Positions 18,863-26,029 of a stretch of 64,000 nt of DNA are shown here, piece after piece. The stretch is from Lysinibacillus fusiformis (lineage in GTDB: Bacteria > Bacillota > Bacilli > Bacillales_A > Planococcaceae), in contig NZ_CP070490.1 of NCBI RefSeq assembly GCF_016925635.1, forward strand, positions 4,098,001-4,162,000, read 5' to 3'. The notes below the pieces were generated by a model. That model had not been told where the DNA came from and searched no databases. It worked only from the letters and a program-made list of their open reading frames with translations. The position numbers were made by a program, and so were the translations under genes. Each line of letters begins with the position of its first letter. Position 1 is the first letter of the stretch.

Positions 18863-18891
18863 TTGACTTCTAAATGGCATTCCTTTACAAT
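18863..18891 (+). promoter_or_regulatory. Promoter of left cobalamin riboswitch
   Basis: -35 TTGACT (18863-18868), 17-base spacer, -10 TACAAT (18886-18891). The same boxes and spacing are found before the right copy (35153-35181), although the spacers differ. Between -10 and aptamer a hairpin GGAAAACGAG/CTCGTTTCC (18911-18934) is present. Confidence 0.8.
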
Positions 18892-18938
18892 TAATTTTAA
18901 TACTTTAATAGGAAAACGAGGTATTCTCGTTTCCTTAC

Positions 18939-19146
18939 CAACTGAATAGCGTGTAGTAATAGGTGTAAATTGCGTGCAATTTGCTTAAAAGGGAAGTCGG
19001 TGCAAATCCGACACTGTCCCGCAACTGTAAATGTGAGCGACTTTTCAGCAACCACTGTCTTTGGACGGGAAGGAGAAAAGAAGCGATGACCATGAGTCAG
19101 GAGACCTGCCTGTTATGAGTACACACCAGTAACCTACGAGGAATAG
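18939..19146. repeat. 208-bp perfect direct repeat, left copy (candidate attL)
   Basis: Identical over all 208 bases to 35230-35437. Identity starts at CAACTGAATAG and stops after GAGGAATAG; the next bases differ (CTTTTT here, GAGGTG at the right). The repeat covers the complete riboswitch aptamer and brackets an integrase-bearing, phage-like segment, so I read it as the left attachment site. Confidence 0.85.
18945..19146 (+). ncRNA. Cobalamin riboswitch, left copy
   Basis: Class-defining blocks are present in order: AAAAGGGAAGTCGGTGCAAA, TCCGACACTGTCCCGCAACT with GTAA, the peripheral stems, and the B12 box AGTCAGGAGACCTGCC (19096-19111). It binds adenosyl- or other cobalamins and normally switches off transcription or translation. 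Here it lies upstream of a terminator hairpin and the integrase gene, so it would control the integrase from the promoter at 18863. Confidence 0.95.
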
Positions 19147-19257
19147 CTTTTTACTATGGGATGGTGATACGCTACAAACATTGTCATATCAATATTTTCG
19201 AGTCTACATAATGAGATTTAGGATAGTGGGGTTACGCAGCCACTTTTCTAATTAACG

Positions 19258-19304
19258 AAGACACTTTCTTTAGATTCATTAATCTAAACGGGGGTGTCTT
19301 TTTT
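19258..19304 (+). terminator. Riboswitch terminator with the integrase ribosome site in its stem
   Basis: Outer stem AAGACAC (19258) with GTGTCTT (19294), inner stem TTTAGATT (19269) with AATCTAAA (19281), then TTTTTT ending at 19304. GGGGGTG (19290-19296), the apparent ribosome site of the integrase GTG at 19305, lies at and inside the 3' side of the hairpin, so folding could block both transcription and translation. A weak alternative promoter (TTGTCA 19181, TACATA 19205) is upstream of this hairpin. Confidence 0.75.
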
Positions 19305-20219
19305 GTGTTGTTAAAATTCGCTATACAGGATTTTTTGGATGAAAAGGAACTGCAAAATCTAAGTAAACATACTTTACATAGTTACAGAGCTTTCTTTAGG
19401 GAGTTTAAAAGATGGCTATATGAAAAAGAGATAGTCGATGTAGATGATATTACACCCAAAATTATCAAAAGTTATCTTCTCTATTGTAAAAACGAACGTG
19501 GAAACGCAGCACCTACTATAAATACGAAACTGAAACATTTGAAAGCATTTTTTAATCATTTACAAGACAATGAGTTTTTGTTAAAGAATCCAATTATCAA
19601 AATAAGCAAGATGAAAGAAGATACACAAATTGAGGTATTTACTGATGTTCATATTAGAAAAATGCTGGCATATTACAGGCGAACAAAAGGGAAAGATAAG
19701 CAATTTTTAGCTTTTAGGAATAGTTGCATTATTACCACATTACTTGGAACAGGAATACGCATTGGAGAGCTGCTGAATTTGCAATGGTCGGATATTGATA
19801 CAGAAAACTATTTAATGACTATTTATGGTAAAAATCGTAGACAAGAAACTGTACCGCTAACATCAAAGGTACTACAGGAATTGTTGGAATATAAGCTGTT
19901 CTGTGAACGGCACTTTGGTATATTATCAAATTTTGTATTTGTAAAGTACAACAATACTCAATTGACCTACGATTCGATTAAAAACATGTTTATGAAGTTA
20001 CAAGAAGTCATGAACTTTACCGATGTTCGACTCTCAGCACATACGTTTAGACATACTTTTAGTCACCGATTTTTGATGTCGGGCGGAGACGTTTTCACGC
20101 TTCAAAAAATTTTAAGACATAAAAATCTCAGTATGACAGAAAAGTACCTCGCACTATGGGGAACGGCTCTACACGAACAGAATGAGAAATACAATCCATT
20201 GAATGATTTTGATTTATAG
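19305..20219 (+). CDS. int: Tyrosine recombinase (integrase), XerC/D-like
   Basis: 304 residues. An N-terminal SAM-like core-binding domain (residues 5-90) precedes the catalytic domain with the full set R152 (GTGIRIGEL), K176, H246 and R249 (HTFRH), H272 (LRHKN) and nucleophile Y281 (TEKYL). It should catalyse site-specific integration and excision. It starts with GTG immediately after the riboswitch terminator and sits 158 bases from the left copy of the 208-bp repeat. It is smaller than classic phage integrases because it lacks a separate arm-binding domain. Confidence 0.93.
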   Translation: MLLKFAIQDFLDEKELQNLSKHTLHSYRAFFREFKRWLYEKEIVDVDDITPKIIKSYLLYCKNERGNAAPTINTKLKHLKAFFNHLQDNEFLLKNPIIKISKMKEDTQIEVFTDVHIRKMLAYYRRTKGKDKQFLAFRNSCIITTLLGTGIRIGELLNLQWSDIDTENYLMTIYGKNRRQETVPLTSKVLQELLEYKLFCERHFGILSNFVFVKYNNTQLTYDSIKNMFMKLQEVMNFTDVRLSAHTFRHTFSHRFLMSGGDVFTLQKILRHKNLSMTEKYLALWGTALHEQNEKYNPLNDFDL

Positions 20220-20227
20220 ATAAAAGA

Positions 20228-20850
20228 AAGAGCCTAGCGTTATGAGCGCTAGACCTTAACAAAACGATCACACTATCGCTGGCAGGCAAATAGTGTTCAC
20301 TCACAACTGAATATGAGCGATTATATGCCTTTATTTTACCTCGAAAATTCGTAAAATGCAAAGGCCTGCTTTCCTATTGTCTTTTTTAGGAACGCTCACT
20401 GACGAGCAGCCGTTAAGCGTCATTAAAAAACACGTCAGGTTAGCCGAGCCAACGCAGTAAATTCGGCTATATCGTAGACAAGCCGTTTCCTGTTACGGCT
20501 GCGATGAATTGGTGAGCGCCACCATTAAGGGCGCGGCATGGTTTATCGGCTAGTTACGGCTAGGGTAAGCATGTACAAGCGGACAATCAGCGTACAAATA
20601 CGCTCAATTAAGGACTACCGCACGTCTAGGACGATAAATAGACGAGTACATACGGATAGAAATATCCCAATCTAACAGGAGCATACGAGAAACCCAGGAC
20701 GTCACTATGACGCTGAAATATGCGGTTGTTACTTATTGTTGCTATTCGCGTATTTCTACGTGTCTAGCGATAATAGGTAACCTCTCTGCGCCGATTTCCC
20801 GGAGCGAGCAGCTATTCTGCTGAAAATGGGTGCGGTTGTCAAGTGGATAT
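20228..20850 (+). ncRNA. Candidate large structured non-coding RNA (~620 nt)
   Basis: No credible gene, yet the composition is more balanced than the AT-rich flanks and consecutive stems fill the region: 20234/20247 CTAGCG; 20270/20290 ACACTAT; 20327/20351 GCCTTT-ATTTTAC; 20399/20433 CTGACG; 20441/20463 TAGCCGA; 20481/20495 AGCCGT; 20516/20530 GCGCC; 20589/20600 AGCGT; 20623/20639 CGTCTA; 20700/20708 CGTCA; a four-segment stem 20728-20752 with 20757-20781; 20807/20817 AGCAG. Such architecture in a prophage-like element recalls the GOLLD and ROOL RNA classes, but I cannot assign a class. Strand is inferred from the neighbours. Confidence 0.55.
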
Positions 20851-20928
20851 TTATGTTTATATTTTAAGGAGTGTTACTATTTAGAAAAATAGTTTAATAT
20901 TAATTAAAAGGAATTTAAGGAGGTCATT

Positions 20929-21561
20929 ATGAGGTCAAGTGTATTTAAAATTAAGGCTTCTCAAATAGATGAAACTAGAATCGACGAGACGACTCAATTG
21001 AATTTGTGGAAGATACATATTCCTATATTAAGTGCTTATAGTATAGAATATATAACTGAACACTGGGATCCTTTAAGTGGAGTTCTTGCTAATGAATGTG
21101 TTAATGGGAATATAATTGAATATCAGACTGATTTTCAAAAAGCAGAAGTAGCTGATTTATTTATGATCATACATTATCATGGTATTAAAGATTATGAGGC
21201 TTTATTTCCGTGGATAATAAATGATAATTTAAGAAAACGTATCGCTACCTTTTATGAAGAACTTGAAAGTAATTTTGAAAATGGTGTTTGGTTGTCAGCT
21301 TTACTATTAAGTGGTGCAGTATTAGAAGGGATATTAGCAGCAAAATTAGGTAAAATGGACAAAACATTAAATGACTTGATAACTTTGGCCAAAGAAAGAC
21401 GGTTAGTTAACGAAAGTGATGCTACGTTATTAACCGAAATTAGAAAATATAGGAATATTGTTCATGCGAATAAATACAGGGATGAATATGTTACTAAACA
21501 AAAAGCTATGGATGTTAGAAGTATCATTGATAGAATTATTAAAAATTTCGCAGGATGTTAG
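20929..21561 (+). CDS. HEPN-like protein, putative defence or toxin component
   Basis: 210 residues; AAGGAGG precedes the ATG. The C-terminal half is all-helical and holds RKYRNIVHANKY, a HEPN-type R-x(4-6)-H motif, after a segment typical of such proteins (WLSALLLSGAVLEGILAAKL). HEPN proteins often are RNases or nucleotide-modifying toxins in abortive infection. The N-terminal ~100 residues are not recognised. The gene is AT-rich and followed by another unknown gene, suggesting a cargo pair. The family call is by motif only. Confidence 0.6.
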   Translation: MRSSVFKIKASQIDETRIDETTQLNLWKIHIPILSAYSIEYITEHWDPLSGVLANECVNGNIIEYQTDFQKAEVADLFMIIHYHGIKDYEALFPWIINDNLRKRIATFYEELESNFENGVWLSALLLSGAVLEGILAAKLGKMDKTLNDLITLAKERRLVNESDATLLTEIRKYRNIVHANKYRDEYVTKQKAMDVRSIIDRIIKNFAGC

Positions 21562-21775
21562 TTATGTTTAAAAGCGGTGGGCTTAGCCTTCCGCATTTTT
21601 TATTTAATCTAGTGTTTGTTAGATGTAAGGTAACAACTTTCTCCTATTTCCTAATTTCATCAGCCATTCTGTTGAAAAATCGTGTACCTTTGTCAAACAA
21701 AATATATGGTTTTTGGATATTTCTATATAATGAACTAGGATAATTTAGTAAAATTTAATTTGGAGGTGTTCAAGT

Positions 21776-22648
21776 TTGATATTTGATATGACTGATTATA
21801 ATAGCAACATTAAATCACTAGTAGATTTTTTAGACTTAACAGAAGAAGAAATTTCAGATTTTGTTTTAGAAAGCACAGATGTAATAGAGTTTTTGGAAGC
21901 GTTTAATATAGAAGATGAAAAACTTTTAGAAAAGGATATTGATTTAGTTAGCTTACATAGTACAGCCAGTATTGACAATTGTAAGTCAATTAAAGAAAAA
22001 GGGATAATTAACCTGCAAGATGCTGTGTCTCAAAAAAACCCAATAGGAGATTATTTAAAAAATAAGGATATCCAAATTAATATCGATGAGAAGTATATTT
22101 TATTTAAAGGTAATAAATTGGATATTAGTAAGGAAACTAAAGGATTTTGCTTGGAAGACGAAGATGAATATAGGAATCGTGTGATTCATAAATTTTATGG
22201 TGATTTTCAAATTAATGGATTTTTAAGTCATAGAAATGTGCTTACATACGGCGGTAATACAAGAAAAAGGCCTGAGATTCTTTTTGATTTAGCAAGATTT
22301 TTAAAGGATGAAAAAATTGAACTAGATTGGGTTAAAGATAAAAACAATAAGCACTACATAATTAAATTTAAACAACCTCTGAATTACTATATATATTTTA
22401 CATTTGAGGCTGATTGGGATAGTGAATACGGAATCACGAAAGATAATTTAGAATACTTACCGAACGAGATAATAGAAGCAAAAGTAAAGAAATGGGTAAT
22501 CCAAAAATCGCTCAATATAGTAAAGGATGGAGTATACGAACTTTATTCTTATGTAAATCCAAAAGTGAAAATCGAACCAAAAGATATAATGGAAATAATT
22601 ACGGAACAAGAATACATTTCTAGGTACAAAATAATGAGTGATTATTGA
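21776..22648 (+). CDS. Unknown cargo protein, possible ADP-ribosyltransferase-like fold
   Basis: 290 residues from TTG 21776, chosen because GGAGGTG lies seven bases upstream; an ATG is four codons further in. LVSLHSTASIDNCKSIKEKG matches the H-(S/T)-S...I...G pattern seen at the NAD-binding start of several ADP-ribosyltransferase-like toxin families, and GGNTRKRPEILFDLA follows later. No signal peptide or membrane helix. This could be the effector or partner of the HEPN-like gene upstream, 214 bases away. The function is inferred weakly; the gene itself is well supported. Confidence 0.6.
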   Translation: MIFDMTDYNSNIKSLVDFLDLTEEEISDFVLESTDVIEFLEAFNIEDEKLLEKDIDLVSLHSTASIDNCKSIKEKGIINLQDAVSQKNPIGDYLKNKDIQINIDEKYILFKGNKLDISKETKGFCLEDEDEYRNRVIHKFYGDFQINGFLSHRNVLTYGGNTRKRPEILFDLARFLKDEKIELDWVKDKNNKHYIIKFKQPLNYYIYFTFEADWDSEYGITKDNLEYLPNEIIEAKVKKWVIQKSLNIVKDGVYELYSYVNPKVKIEPKDIMEIITEQEYISRYKIMSDY

Positions 22649-22680
22649 AAACGTAGAGAAAAAGATAATTAAAACTTAAA

Positions 22681-22722
22681 AGACACAAGAGGCGTAGCCG
22701 TTAGTCGGCATGTGCTTTTTCT
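22681..22722 (+). terminator. Terminator of the cargo pair
   Basis: GCCG (22697) pairs with CGGC (22706), extended by CAC with GTG, then CTTTTTCT. Confidence 0.6.
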
Positions 22723-22748
22723 ATGAAGCTTTAAATTTCTTTAAAATA

Positions 22749-22777
22749 TTGACATAATTTTCATAAAGAGTTATTCT
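22749..22777 (+). promoter_or_regulatory. Promoter of internal cobalamin riboswitch
   Basis: -35 TTGACA (22749-22754), 17-base spacer, -10 TATTCT (22772-22777), about 35 bases before the aptamer. Confidence 0.7.
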
Positions 22778-22811
22778 ATATTCAGAATAAAATAAAATTA
22801 CAAATTTATGT

Positions 22812-22960
22812 TTTGGTACTACTATATGTAGTTTAATAGGGAAGTTCGGTCTATTCCGACGCTGTCCCCGCAACTGTAAAGCTGACGATGATTGCAACCA
22901 CTGTGCATTCGCATGGAAAGGAAATCAGAGAATGAAGCAAAGCCAGGAGACCTGCCAAAC
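22812..22960 (+). ncRNA. Third cobalamin riboswitch, inside the element
   Basis: Conserved blocks: TAATAGGGAAGTTCGGTC, TTCCGACGCTGTCCCCGCAA with CTGTAAA, and B12 box AGCCAGGAGACCTGCC (22941-22956). The peripheral helices differ from those of the 208-bp repeat, so this is a separate lineage rather than a recent copy. Downstream are two long hairpins (AACACTAA.../...TTAGTGTT and TTTCGAG.../...CTCGAAA) and then a 30-codon reading frame, not a B12 transport or synthesis gene. Confidence 0.9.
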
Positions 22961-23105
22961 ACTAATTTTCTCTAATAAAGACTTTTAGTGTTTAGCTTGT
23001 TTCGAGGTTTGCTTTTTTCTCTTTTTTCTTTGTCTCGAAATTTAGCTTGCTGATTTTATTAGACGTTTTATTCTTAAACTTTTCTAATTGGCAGGTGATA
23101 AAACA

Positions 23106-23198
23106 GTGGAAGTAGCTGCGTTAATTGTCAGTGTTGTAACTTGTGTTTGTATGATCATTTTTGAGATACTAAATATTTGTCTAAAAAATAATAACTAA
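23106..23198 (+). CDS. 30-residue membrane peptide downstream of riboswitch
   Basis: GTG start preceded by GGCAGGTGAT at about eight bases. The peptide is one hydrophobic helix (VAALIVSVVTCVCMIIFEIL) ending in a polar tail (CLKNNN). Short single-helix peptides like this occur as type I toxins and small holin-like toxins. It is the first reading frame after the third riboswitch. Too short to be certain it is translated. Confidence 0.45.
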   Translation: MEVAALIVSVVTCVCMIIFEILNICLKNNN

Positions 23199-23263
23199 AC
23201 TTAAAGCAAAACAATTCGAGCGAGAAGTGCATAATTTTATCATGGTAGTGAAAATAAGAAAAG

Positions 23264-23296
23264 GACGATAGCCGTTATTGGCCGTCGTCTTTTTTG
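23264..23296. terminator. Hairpin terminator overlapping the repressor 3' end
   Basis: GACGA-TA-GCC (23264) pairs with GGC-CG-TCGTC (23280), followed by TTTTTT on +. The 3' side encodes the last codons of the minus-strand repressor, so the hairpin is shared by both directions. Confidence 0.7.
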
Positions 23297-23496
23297 TTGT
23301 CTACTATTTCGATTAGATCGCTAATATCGCAATTTAAAGCTTTACAAACCTTCTCTAATGTATCGAACTTTATTCCATCAGTTTCCTCGTTATATAAGCG
23401 TGTAAGACCATTTCTATGTAATCCTGTTTCTTTTGCTAATTCAGAAATTTTCATTCTTTTCTCACCTAATAAACGAGATAAATGTACTTTAATCAT
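23275..23496 (-). CDS. XRE/Cro-type repressor
   Basis: 73 residues, a single helix-turn-helix of the short Cro/HTH_26 kind (MKISELAKETGLHRNGLTRL, then TLEKVCKALNCDISDLIEIV). AAAGGAA precedes the ATG at 23496. It is read away from the rest of the element, with overlapping divergent promoters and four operator-like palindromes in between, the typical place of a lysogeny repressor. No protease or oligomerisation domain is present, so induction by RecA-type cleavage is unlikely. Confidence 0.88.
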   Translation of the reverse strand: MIKVHLSRLLGEKRMKISELAKETGLHRNGLTRLYNEETDGIKFDTLEKVCKALNCDISDLIEIVDNKKDDGQ

Positions 23497-23527
23497 ATCT
23501 AATCACATTCCTTTTTTATTTCATTTT

Positions 23528-23634
23528 ACACTGTAGTATATATTACTTCAAATTATTGTTGACAATGCACATTGTAGTGTATATTATATTATCTATAAAG
23601 CACATTGCGATGTGCATAAAATACATTCTGATGT
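23528..23634. promoter_or_regulatory. Divergent promoters with four repressor operators
   Basis: Rightward promoter: TTGACA (23559-23564), 17-base spacer, TATTAT (23582-23587). Leftward promoter: TTGTCA (complement of 23560-23565), 17-base spacer, TATATA (complement of 23537-23542); the two -35 boxes overlap. Four related 12-mers: ACACTGTAGTAT (23528), ACATTGTAGTGT (23569), ACATTGCGATGT (23602, inside a 16-bp palindrome) and ACATTCTGATGT (23623). The consensus ACAyTGyrrTGT fits dimer binding of the XRE repressor. Confidence 0.85.
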
Positions 23635-23650
23635 AATTGGAGGTTATCTA

Positions 23651-23908
23651 ATGTTTACTAAAATGCAAATTTTCGAAGTTGAGCCAGGATATTCTTATAT
23701 AGTTGAAAGAACGCAGATTATTGATGGCGTATATCTAGAAGTATTTAAGCAACCAGGATACGAAGATGATGCGATTTTGTATATCGGTGATAATGAGCTT
23801 TTATTCAAGTGGGATGATGAAGCACGCTCTATCTTCTCCGAATTGGATACCGCAGAACCTATCGAATTGCTAGTGATCCTTGCGCAATCACCGAAAGTAT
23901 TTCCTTAA
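23651..23908 (+). CDS. Hypothetical protein, first rightward gene of the element
   Basis: 85 residues from ATG 23651, preceded by TTGGAGG. Acidic, with beta-rich segments (MQIFEVEPGYSYIVERTQII, then DAILYIGDNELLFKWDDEA). No family is recognised. It is the first gene under the repressor-controlled rightward promoter, where satellites and phages often carry antirepressors or replication-control proteins; no such role can be shown. Confidence 0.65.
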   Translation: MFTKMQIFEVEPGYSYIVERTQIIDGVYLEVFKQPGYEDDAILYIGDNELLFKWDDEARSIFSELDTAEPIELLVILAQSPKVFP

Positions 23909-24127
23909 TATGTAATCGGACGATTAGGCACGTCTTACTTGCCACGACGGTTGGATAAATTGGAGACGATTCAATGCAGAGTGAAGGCGATCGGAGCGCA
24001 GATAGACGGATTCTATTGCGCTACATACATCAGAGCAGTTGGCGATGCTCACAGAATAACAACAGTATTGCAAAGTGCAGTATTCAGCTATTTAACATAC
24101 AGGCGACTTTGTAAAGATTTAAACTAG

Positions 24128-24397
24128 CGGAGTGGTTGGCGACATTCCGTTAACGTAGAGAGAATTAACGAACTAGTTTCTATATATATATGACGGTTTT
24201 CATGCTGCACATGAGGACCGTTATTTTTTTATAACTTCGATATAGTTAGTAGGTATTTAGACTTATTTTGATATTTTATAAAAAAGATTGTCCCGATTCA
24301 ACTCTTGTAACTCCACTAAGTAGAGTAAGGAGGTGCTTAAGGTGGTAGAAACCAAGCTCGTAATCGCAATGGTACCGCATTTTGAAAATTAATTTAC
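24128..24397 (+). other. Non-coding leader with terminator and short open frame
   Basis: ACGGT-TTT-CATG (24193) pairs with CATG-AGG-ACCGT, followed by TATTTTTTT (to 24231), a terminator for the rightward operon. Further on, TAAGGAGGTG precedes a possible 17-20 codon leader peptide (start around 24334-24343, stop 24390). GCAATGGTACCGCAT resembles the T-box core TGGNACCGCG, but no specifier stem or synthetase gene goes with it. Confidence 0.35.
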
Positions 24398-24885
24398 GTA
24401 AAAGTGTGCGAAACTCATTTTTTTTGGCTATAAGTTTAGTGGGGAAGGAAATTAATATTAATAAAAGTGCGACAAACGGGAATTTTGTGGATATAAGTCA
24501 GTAGGAAGAAGTTTTTCTTTAAAAGTGTTAACGGAATGGCAATTTACAGACCAATATAAAGTAATAAAAGTTTTTCTCGTAGCTTGTTGCAAAGTGGGTA
24601 ATCCAAGTCCGCTTATATAGTAGAACAAGTTTTTCATTCAATTTGTCCCAAAACACGACGTTTTAGTGTGCGGTATATAGTAGATTGATAATTTTATAAA
24701 AAGTGATATCAAAATTAATTTTTGCGTGGGAATAAGAAGTAGGAAGAAATTATCAAAACATGTCCGAAACTGAATTTTCATTCGGGTATACAAAGTAGGA
24801 GGCAAATTTTTAACCGAAAGTGTTAACGAAATTAAATTTTACCGTGCAGTATGTAGTAGAAGGCAATTCCGTCGATCAATCGGCG
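24398..24885. repeat. Degenerate tandem array, about eight units of 55-65 bp
   Basis: The recurring frame is AAAAGTGT-n-CGAAA ... AATTTT ... GTG-TATA-n-AGTAGaAg ... AATTTTT. Cores are seen near 24400, 24463, 24520, 24590, 24650, 24700, 24760 and 24820; AGTAG or a close variant recurs at the same place in each unit. There are no open frames of note. Such iteron-like arrays occur at replication origins and partition sites; none of the family's proteins is proven to bind here. The array lies 40 bases before the gene at 24928. Confidence 0.55.
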
Positions 24886-24927
24886 ATCATATACAAAAAA
24901 CTAATTAACTAAGGGAGAGATTTTATT

Positions 24928-25323
24928 ATGACACAAACATTAAACCGCGTATTCAATGAGGAGAAAGAAAGTTATTTATATTACAACGAGGCTCTACTGA
25001 GTAACAACGTAATTATCGAACAATCCACAATTGAAACTGACGAAGGTTTTCAAACGATAATCGACGTGCTTCATTATAACGATATGGATGCTGTTCAATA
25101 CACGTTATATTGGGGCAATCCATTATCAGCGATTCAAGTTTATCGAATAGTTAAGGACGTTCATGAGTTATACATCGAAAATACGTTAGGTGATTTCCTG
25201 CAATTGATGTACGAAATGAGTGAGGTATCATTAAGCGCATTGGCTCAGTCGAACTACGAAAATAGAGCAGAAATCAAGGAGAGGATTACGAGTTTATTCG
25301 AAGTAGTGGAGGTTCACGCATGA
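24928..25323 (+). CDS. Hypothetical element protein
   Basis: 131 residues; AGGGAGAG precedes the ATG. Acidic, alpha/beta, no membrane helix or signal. Segments SYLYYNEALLSNNVIIEQST and DAVQYTLYWGNPLSAIQVYR are not recognised. It follows the repeat array and overlaps the next small gene by an ATGA junction, so they are co-translated and belong to the early or replication module. Confidence 0.65.
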   Translation: MTQTLNRVFNEEKESYLYYNEALLSNNVIIEQSTIETDEGFQTIIDVLHYNDMDAVQYTLYWGNPLSAIQVYRIVKDVHELYIENTLGDFLQLMYEMSEVSLSALAQSNYENRAEIKERITSLFEVVEVHA

Positions 25324-25490
25324 AAACGAAAGCTATCCGATCACTACGGCTTGCCAACGAGCTTGCCGCTAGTGGTCACCGCATATTATGGACAGAACCT
25401 TGCCGTAATTTACATGGCTATCAAGTATTTATCTTCGAAGATTCGCCAGCATTACAAGCGGTATTAACACAATCACGCAGACGACGATGA
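25320..25490 (+). CDS. Small basic protein, possibly DUF5659-like
   Basis: 56 residues, starting on the ATGA overlap with the previous stop. LRLANELAASGHRILWTEPC followed by GYQVFIFEDSPALQAVL resembles the DUF5659 domain common in phages and plasmids. The C-terminus is four Arg residues. The overlap, the family likeness and the good spacing to the next ribosome site support it as a real gene. Function unknown. Confidence 0.6.
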   Translation: MKTKAIRSLRLANELAASGHRILWTEPCRNLHGYQVFIFEDSPALQAVLTQSRRRR

Positions 25491-25533
25491 TGATCCGCAG
25501 CCAATCTACTAAACTGCTAAAGGAGACGATTTT

Positions 25534-26028
25534 ATGACAGAGAAGACAGAAGCGCCAAAAGAATTAGTTGTACAAAAGGCTTTACCGTTTAAGTATGATG
25601 CCGGGTGGACGGGCGTCCCTAACACAATTTTCGAAACTTATTCGTTTCATCCGAAATTTACTGGTTCAACGATGCTTGTTTACTTGTACTTATTGCTCCG
25701 TCACAACCATAACGAAGGCTACGCATGGCCGACGCATGACCAAATAGCGGATGCGATATGTATTAGTCGGACCACGGTTGGTTCAGCAATTAGGGCTTTA
25801 AAGGAATTGGACTTAATTATAGTTGAGCGCAATCCCACTCACGGTAACGATGTGTACTTCTTTAAGCGACCTATTGATGACCGATCTACATTTGAGCGCA
25901 AATTCCCAGAGGCATTAGAGAAAAGAATTAAGCATGAACAGTCGCGTCTATTAGATATTCAACAGAGGCATGAACGAAAAGAGGAGTTTGAAGCTAAACG
26001 TAGGGCAGCGAAGCAAGGTCTTTTGTGA
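25534..26028 (+). CDS. Replication-initiator-type helix-turn-helix protein
   Basis: 164 residues; AAAGGAG precedes the ATG. The central domain is a winged helix of the HTH_36 type (AWPTHDQIADAICISRTTVG, then AIRALKELDLIIVERN) found in replication initiators of phages and plasmids. The C-terminal ~40 residues form a charged helix (EKRIKHEQSRLLDIQQRHERK). It has neither a primase nor a DnaD domain, so it likely recognises an origin and depends on host enzymes. AT-rich repeats follow directly. Confidence 0.7.
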   Translation: MTEKTEAPKELVVQKALPFKYDAGWTGVPNTIFETYSFHPKFTGSTMLVYLYLLLRHNHNEGYAWPTHDQIADAICISRTTVGSAIRALKELDLIIVERNPTHGNDVYFFKRPIDDRSTFERKFPEALEKRIKHEQSRLLDIQQRHERKEEFEAKRRAAKQGLL

Positions 26029-26029
26029 A

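Noticed and set aside
19305..20219. Housekeeping XerC/XerD
   Set aside because: Location at a repeat junction with phage genes and lack of the usual xer neighbours point to an element integrase.
21555..21743. 62-codon hydrophobic frame between the cargo genes
   Set aside because: Starts inside the end of the HEPN-like gene without its own ribosome site; AT-rich DNA gives hydrophobic frames by chance.
23939..24127. 62-codon frame starting with TTG inside the element
   Set aside because: No ribosome site and no family likeness; the following bases form a terminator, so it is more likely a 3' region.
24330..24390. T-box leader (GGTACCGC core)
   Set aside because: Only the antiterminator-like word is present; no stem I, specifier loop or downstream amino-acid gene.
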